Position numbers and translations under genes: made by a program. Below, piece by piece: positions 59,575 to 64,000 of a DNA stretch of 64,000 nucleotides (within the stretch, counting starts at the first letter, position 1; each line of letters starts with the position of its first letter). This DNA is from JBAYOE01 sp050950065 (GTDB lineage Bacteria > Spirochaetota > Spirochaetia > Sphaerochaetales > Sphaerochaetaceae), in assembly GCA_050950065.1 (NCBI GenBank), contig JBMNGX010000006.1:1-64000 (forward strand), read 5' to 3'. Below the pieces are notes generated by a model. The model had not been told where the DNA came from and did no database searches. It saw only the letters and a list, made by a program, of their open reading frames with translations.

Positions 59575-60486
59575 ATGAAAACTTACCTTATTTTGCTTGC
59601 CGGTGGAGAGGGGCAAAGGCTTTGGCCTTTATCTAAAAAGATAGTCTCAAAGCAGTTTTTGCCCCTTTTAAAGGATAAAACTTCACTACTGCAAAAAATA
59701 TATGGTAATGCAATAAAACACTTTCCTAAAGAGAGAGTTGTTGTTGCCACCTCTAAAGAGCAAGAGCATTTAGTTTCTCAACAACTTGGAGATGATGTTG
59801 TGTGTGTAGCAGAACCAGCTAGGCGCAACACTTATGCAGCAATCTTATTAGCTACCTCTTATATCAAAGAACATCTTAACCCTTCAGATGAAGATGTAGT
59901 TGTAGTTTTACCAACTGATTCATTAGTTGATGATTCTTATATGGAGGTGATTAAAGAGATTGCTAATCTTGCTTCTACTGGTAAATCTAAATTAGTTTTG
60001 ATGGGAATTGAGGCAAAAGAGGCTACAGATCAATACGGTTATATTGTTGGAACTAAAGGTGAAAAGGGAGTTCTAAAAGTAGATCACTTTGAAGAAAAGC
60101 CCCCCTTAGATAGAGCACAAGAGCTAATAAAAGGGGGAGCTTTATACAATGGGGGTGTTTTTGCCTTCAAGTTCTCATTCTTATTAAACAAAGGGAGTAG
60201 AACTTATAACGATATTCTTAATGATTATGAAAAAATTAAAGCTATCAGTTTTGATTACGAAGTTGTTCAAAAATGTGACTCTATTTTGGCTTACCCTTAT
60301 AAAGGTTCTTGGAGAGATTTGGGTAGTTGGCAAACATTAATCAAAGAGTTGAAGGTAGACCCTTTAGAAGATCAAAGTAACATTGTTATCAACGAAACGG
60401 ACTTTGAAGTTCTTTTAGAGGATGTAAAAGATCTATTAGTAGTTGTCACAGAAGGAGGTATTTTAGTCACTAAAAAACCAAATTAA
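59575..60486 (+). CDS. manC: Mannose-1-phosphate guanylyltransferase
   Basis: 303 residues, nucleotidyltransferase domain only (no C-terminal isomerase), making GDP-mannose from mannose 1-phosphate and GTP. Signature LAGGEGQRLWPLSKK at the N terminus with the PKQF-like SKQFLPL following; VVLPTDSLV near 110 and HFEEKP near 173 are typical. A TTG or ATG upstream at 59539/59557 is in frame, but the ATG at 59575 starts the conserved region. GDP-mannose would feed glycan or mannosylated solute synthesis. Confidence 0.85.
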   Translation: MKTYLILLAGGEGQRLWPLSKKIVSKQFLPLLKDKTSLLQKIYGNAIKHFPKERVVVATSKEQEHLVSQQLGDDVVCVAEPARRNTYAAILLATSYIKEHLNPSDEDVVVVLPTDSLVDDSYMEVIKEIANLASTGKSKLVLMGIEAKEATDQYGYIVGTKGEKGVLKVDHFEEKPPLDRAQELIKGGALYNGGVFAFKFSFLLNKGSRTYNDILNDYEKIKAISFDYEVVQKCDSILAYPYKGSWRDLGSWQTLIKELKVDPLEDQSNIVINETDFEVLLEDVKDLLVVVTEGGILVTKKPN

Positions 60487-60500
60487 TTGAAAATCTATTT

Positions 60501-60529
60501 TTGACTTGCCACCTCAGTACCATTATACT
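60501..60529 (+). promoter_or_regulatory. Promoter of universal stress protein gene
   Basis: TTGACT (60501-60506), 17-base spacer, TATACT (60524-60529). Start near 60536, giving an unusually long 80-base leader for this window. Confidence 0.7.
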
Positions 60530-60538
60530 GTAAGTACA

Positions 60539-60610
60539 ACGGTAGTAGCGAATCGGCTTAAAGTGCCGAATAGCGCTTTTTGAGAGCCGACTTCCCATTG
60601 CCGTAGGAGG
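60539..60610 (+). ncRNA. Structured 5' leader with possible pseudoknot (candidate cis-regulatory RNA)
   Basis: ACGGTAGT (60539-60546) pairs with ATTGCCGT (60597-60604; two G-U pairs), closing a domain directly before AGGAGG. Inside, AGCG (60547-60550) pairs with CGCT (60574-60577) and TCGGC (60553-60557) with GCCGA (60565-60569). The apical loop AAGT (60561-60564) can pair with ACTT (60590-60593) as a pseudoknot. I match it to no known riboswitch. Confidence 0.5.
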
Positions 60611-60615
60611 TGGTC

Positions 60616-61494
60616 ATGATTAAGCGAGCTATTGTAGCGACTGATTTGTCGCAGGCATCTGACATAATGGTTGAAAATTTAGAGTTCTTAAAAGAGTTTG
60701 GGGTAAAAGAACTTCTACTATTACAATGTCCCGATTACCAAGAAGTTGCCTCTGAAGTGTTCCCTTACGTTGCAACAGCCCAAGCTGCGGCTATAGAGGA
60801 TCAAAAACAAGTTTTAGAGTCCCTTGGATTCAAAGTTGAATCTCGAATAGCTCCAGGAAGTGCCAAACGAGAAATTAACAAAATAGCAGAAAAAGAAGAT
60901 TTCCCTTTAGTCGTTGTTGGTTCTCAAGGACACTCCTTAATTGGGGGAGCCTTTTTAGGGGGAGTTGCCCATGAAGTTATGTTAAGGGCAAAACGGCCCC
61001 TTTTAATTGTTCGACTCACAATTGATGAAGATGGAAAACTAAAATCCATTGGTCTTTCTAAAGAGGGGGTAACTAACCACCTTCTTTATGCAACAGATTT
61101 TTCACCTGGTGCTAAAGGAGTTGTCCACTACCTTAAAAAGATTTTACGAACTGAAAATGTTAAAAAACTCACTTTATTACACGTTCAAGATCGCTCTCGC
61201 ATTGAACCCTATTTAGTTGAGAGGGTGGATGAGTTTAACGTTGAGGATACTAAAAGACTCAATAAATTGAAAAAAGAGTTCTCTGCTATCGAGAACTTGA
61301 AAATTGATGTGAAACTTCTTTATGGAGATCCCCATGTTGAAATTATGAGAGAGCTTGAAGATAGTGGTGCCTCAATGATTATTATGGGAACTCAAGGGCG
61401 TGGTTTTTTACGAGAGCTCTTTGTAGGTAGTGTTAGTCAGTACATTGCCCGTAAGGCAACTGTTCCAGTTCTTTTAATCCCTTATACAGAGTAG
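60616..61494 (+). CDS. Tandem universal stress protein (UspA)
   Basis: 292 residues with two Usp domains. Each ends in an ATP-binding-type glycine motif: VVGSQGHSLIGGAFLGGVAHE near residue 98, and IMGTQGRGFLRELFVGSVSQ near 263. Such proteins bind ATP or AMP and act in stress survival. Start is ATG 60616, five bases after AGGAGG; the GTG at 60610 is part of that site. The structured leader upstream suggests control at the RNA level. Sucrose-phosphate synthase follows with its own weak promoter. Confidence 0.88.
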   Translation: MIKRAIVATDLSQASDIMVENLEFLKEFGVKELLLLQCPDYQEVASEVFPYVATAQAAAIEDQKQVLESLGFKVESRIAPGSAKREINKIAEKEDFPLVVVGSQGHSLIGGAFLGGVAHEVMLRAKRPLLIVRLTIDEDGKLKSIGLSKEGVTNHLLYATDFSPGAKGVVHYLKKILRTENVKKLTLLHVQDRSRIEPYLVERVDEFNVEDTKRLNKLKKEFSAIENLKIDVKLLYGDPHVEIMRELEDSGASMIIMGTQGRGFLRELFVGSVSQYIARKATVPVLLIPYTE

Positions 61495-61498
61495 CCAT

Positions 61499-61527
61499 TT
61501 GACAATCTTTGTTATGCGTGTGATTGT
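61499..61527 (+). promoter_or_regulatory. Possible promoter of sucrose-phosphate synthase gene
   Basis: TTGACA (61499-61504), 17-base spacer, GATTGT (61522-61527). The -10 is weak. GAGG lies before the ATG at 61544. Confidence 0.45.
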
Positions 61528-61543
61528 TCGACTGAGGTAAAAA

Positions 61544-63706
61544 ATGTATATAGCGATTATTAATATCCATGGTTTGGTCCGTTCTGAGAATATTGAGATG
61601 GGCCGAGATGCCGATACTGGGGGGCAAACCCGCTATGTAATTGATTTAATAAAAGAGCTCTCAAAAAGAGAGGGGGTGGAAGTAGATCTTTTCACCCGTA
61701 AGATTTCAGATAAACGAGTTAGTGAAGATTATAAGCAACCAATAGAGAAAGTTGGCGAGAATGCTAGAATTATTAGGTTGGGATGTGGAGGTTCTAAATA
61801 CATCAGAAAAGAGCTTTTATGGCCCTATTTAGATGAGTACGTAGATAATCTTATCTCTTTTTTCCGTAAAGAAAATAGAATCCCCGATATTATCCACGGC
61901 CATTACGCCGATGGAGGTTATGTGGCAACAGAGATTGCTACCTACTACCACTCTCCTTTAGTTTTTACTGGCCACTCGTTGGGGCGTAACAAAGTAGAAT
62001 ATCTTAAATCTACTGGTGTTAGCGATGATAAACTTGAAAGTTACTACAATATGAGTCATCGCATTGCTCAAGAAGAGCGAACCATCAGAAAAGCCGATAT
62101 GGTGATAACCAGTACCAACTACGAAAGAAAGAAGTTGTACAGCTCTTATGAGAACCACCAAATTGATAAATTTAAAGTGGTTCCACCAGGGTTGGATTTA
62201 GAGAAATTCTTTCCCTATTACCACTATGAAATTAACGACCCATCGGTAACTGAAGGGCAAAAAATGGCCCAATTTTCAATGATGAAAGAGCTACAGAGGT
62301 TTTTCACCAATTTTGATAAACCACTAATACTATCTCTTTGTCGCCCTGAAGCTAGAAAGAATATCGATTTACTAATTGAAATTTATGGTAAGAGTAAAGA
62401 GTTGCAAGCAATTGCGAACTTGGCAATCTTTGCCGGCATTCGAGAAGATATCAACACAATGGAGGAGGGGGAGAAAGAGGTTCTCACCGATATGTTGTTG
62501 TTGATGGATAGATACGATTTGTATGGGAAGATGGCAATTCCCAAACACCACAACCCAGAAAAAGATGTTCCAGAGTTGTACAGAATAGCTGCCTTGAAAA
62601 AAGGGGTGTTCGTTAGTGCGGCTGCTTTAGAGAACTTTGGTTTAACCTTTATTGAAGCTGCTGCAGTTGGACTGCCTTTCATTGGAACAACTCGAGGTGG
62701 AGTGCAAGATATTCAACAAAACTGTAACTGTGGTATTTTAGTAAATATTGATGATCACAAGAAGTTAAGCGATACAATTCACAACATCTTAACTGACCAA
62801 CAAAAATGGTCTGAGCTTTCACAAAATGGGGTGGAAAAAATTTGGCAAGTTTACAATTGGAAAACTCACTGTGACACCTATTTAGATCGCCTAAATTGGG
62901 CAGTTGAACAACATAAAGAGAGAAAATCTTTAGATAGTAGATACGAAAAGAGTATGGCTAAAAGAATTGGCTCTGTTGATTTTCTTTTTATTAGCGATAT
63001 TGATAACACCCTTACTGGTGATGAAAATGGCCTCAAAAAACTGGGATCTTATTTAGAAGAAAATCACAGCAGTGTGTGCTTTGGAGTTGCAACAGGAAGG
63101 CACTTAGAGTCGGCAAAAGAGATTTTAGATAAGTACAATTTAAAACCCGATATCTTAATAACTTCAGTTGGTAGTGAAATCTACTACGGTAAAAACCTAT
63201 TAGCAGATAAAGGGTGGAGTGCTTTTATCCGTAGAAGATGGTACCCAGATCGAATAAAAGAGGCTTTAAAAGATTTTGAAGGCCTTAGTTTACAAACAGA
63301 GGTTGGCTCTCAACGCTCTTTTAAAGTTAGTTACGATATTAAAGGTGTTAAAGATTTTAATAACTTAGTTTTAGAGGTGACAAAAGAGCTTGAAAAGACA
63401 AAGAGTGCTTTTAATCTTGTTGTTTCACACGAAAACTTTTTAGATATCCTCCCTTACAGAGCTTCCAAAGGTTCTGCTATTAAGTACATCGCTTGGAAGT
63501 GGAACATTGAAGGTAATAAAGTTATTACAGCAGGGGATTCTGGTAATGATATAGATATGTTAAAAAAACCTTTTAAAGGGATTGTTGTTGCCAATCATGA
63601 AAAATCGCTCGATAAATTAAAAGATGCAAAGAACATCTACTTTACCGAGCGATCAAATGCCCATGGTGTAATTGAAGGGCTCAAAAAGCTTAAGGTTATC
63701 CCTTAA
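61544..63706 (+). CDS. Sucrose-phosphate synthase with fused sucrose-phosphatase-like domain
   Basis: 720 residues. Residues ~1-465 are a GT4 glycosyltransferase with MGRDADTGGQTRYVIDL near residue 19, GHYADGGYVA near 116 and LENFGLTFIEAAAVGLPFI near 361, joining UDP-glucose (or another NDP-glucose) and fructose 6-phosphate. Residues ~480-715 are a HAD-type phosphatase (FISDIDNTLTGDE near 484; ITAGDSGNDIDML near 657) that would release sucrose. The bidomain form occurs in cyanobacteria, plants and some halophiles. Sucrose could be an osmolyte or a storage sugar here. Its stop codon overlaps the stop codon of the convergent aconitase gene. Confidence 0.88.
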   Translation: MYIAIINIHGLVRSENIEMGRDADTGGQTRYVIDLIKELSKREGVEVDLFTRKISDKRVSEDYKQPIEKVGENARIIRLGCGGSKYIRKELLWPYLDEYVDNLISFFRKENRIPDIIHGHYADGGYVATEIATYYHSPLVFTGHSLGRNKVEYLKSTGVSDDKLESYYNMSHRIAQEERTIRKADMVITSTNYERKKLYSSYENHQIDKFKVVPPGLDLEKFFPYYHYEINDPSVTEGQKMAQFSMMKELQRFFTNFDKPLILSLCRPEARKNIDLLIEIYGKSKELQAIANLAIFAGIREDINTMEEGEKEVLTDMLLLMDRYDLYGKMAIPKHHNPEKDVPELYRIAALKKGVFVSAAALENFGLTFIEAAAVGLPFIGTTRGGVQDIQQNCNCGILVNIDDHKKLSDTIHNILTDQQKWSELSQNGVEKIWQVYNWKTHCDTYLDRLNWAVEQHKERKSLDSRYEKSMAKRIGSVDFLFISDIDNTLTGDENGLKKLGSYLEENHSSVCFGVATGRHLESAKEILDKYNLKPDILITSVGSEIYYGKNLLADKGWSAFIRRRWYPDRIKEALKDFEGLSLQTEVGSQRSFKVSYDIKGVKDFNNLVLEVTKELEKTKSAFNLVVSHENFLDILPYRASKGSAIKYIAWKWNIEGNKVITAGDSGNDIDMLKKPFKGIVVANHEKSLDKLKDAKNIYFTERSNAHGVIEGLKKLKVIP

Positions 63707-64000
63707 GCTTTAGGATAGAGCATCTTTCTTAACACGTAGTGTAAAATTCCACCGTTTTTGTAGTAAGTTACCTCAATAGGTGAATCTAAACGACAAGTGG
63801 TGTTAAATTTCACCTGCTTGCCATCTTTTTTAGTTGCAGTAACTTCTAAAGTACATCTTGGTTGAAGATTATCGCTAAGGGGGATAGAAAATTGCTCATC
63901 CCCATTTAAACCAAGTGAATCAAAACTTACTCCCTCTTCAAATGTTAGAGGAAGAACACCCATTCCAACTAAGTTGCTTCTGTGAATTCTCTCAAACGAC
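63703..64000 (-). CDS. acnA: Aconitate hydratase, C-terminal part (continues beyond window)
   Basis: About 99 residues, open to the window edge. SFERIHRSNLVGMGVLPL is the conserved swivel-domain segment of AcnA/IRP-type aconitases with the substrate-binding Arg and Ser, followed by the usual C-terminal sandwich ending GGILHYVLRKML. Aconitase converts citrate to isocitrate. The start, the cluster-binding cysteines and the promoter lie outside. The stop codons of this gene and sucrose-phosphate synthase overlap by four bases (TTAA). Confidence 0.88.
   Translation of the reverse strand, partial: SFERIHRSNLVGMGVLPLTFEEGVSFDSLGLNGDEQFSIPLSDNLQPRCTLEVTATKKDGKQVKFNTTCRLDSPIEVTYYKNGGILHYVLRKMLYPKA

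Overview
The window is low-G+C chromosomal DNA and most probably comes from an anaerobic spirochaete. Two exported proteins have the signal-peptide end typical of that phylum (a run of alanine/glycine followed by GSE or GRGEK, at 2252 and 12379). Around them are a Na+-translocating NADH:quinone reductase, ferredoxin-dependent 2-oxoacid oxidation, hemerythrin/PAS proteins and several cyclic-di-GMP proteins. Genus and species cannot be named from this sequence. Sucrose-phosphate synthase together with the Na+-NQR would suit a saline habitat, but that is inference.

Region by region. 1-3250: TRAP-TAXI transporter. 3254-8534: sigma-54 regulator divergent from an operon (ATC-hydrolase-like protein, NhaC-type antiporter, frameshifted L-cysteine desulfidase) that has a -24/-12 promoter and paired upstream repeats; it looks like a cysteine or thiazoline catabolic unit. 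8539-12379: Fbp-like iron ABC transporter. 12527-16313: diguanylate cyclase, tRNA-Val(GAC), and a DUF1611/enolase-superfamily pair of the DgcN/DgcA type. 16369-25550: phospholipase-D-like lipoprotein, two small exported proteins, metallo-beta-lactamase-fold protein, hemerythrin/PAS sensor, tandem YjbQ genes, small glycosyltransferase, VOC protein and a large EAL protein. 25528-31387 (minus): LolCDE/MacB-like ABC system with a LolA-like protein, EamA transporter and a small XRE regulator. 31515-36318: serine-palmitoyltransferase-like enzyme, Pgl and Zwf, second hemerythrin/PAS protein with a DUF1858 partner. 36323-41975: long-chain acyl-CoA synthetase, then a branched-chain 2-oxoacid:ferredoxin oxidoreductase with phosphotransbutyrylase.

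42100-47104 is an accessory island. It carries a Firmicutes-like AbrB plus two-gene ABC cassette between two 45-bp repeats, a serine-recombinase remnant, and an intact IS66 element. The IS66 has no target duplication and abuts a beheaded GGDEF/HD-GYP gene. After it come a second GGDEF/HD-GYP protein, nqrBCDEF (without nqrA), a DUF72-ImuB-DnaE2 mutagenesis operon with a 22-bp palindrome inside its promoter, a mannose-1-phosphate guanylyltransferase, a tandem UspA protein behind a structured leader, sucrose-phosphate synthase with a fused phosphatase, and the 3' end of an aconitase gene at the window edge.

Two general features stand out. Many promoters fit TTGNNN-17-TANNNT closely, and in about half a dozen genes without a Shine-Dalgarno sequence the -10 hexamer ends only 6-7 bases before the start codon, which suggests leaderless transcripts. 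Two genes are each broken by a single extra base (near 8154 and 48214), which may be recent decay or sequence error.
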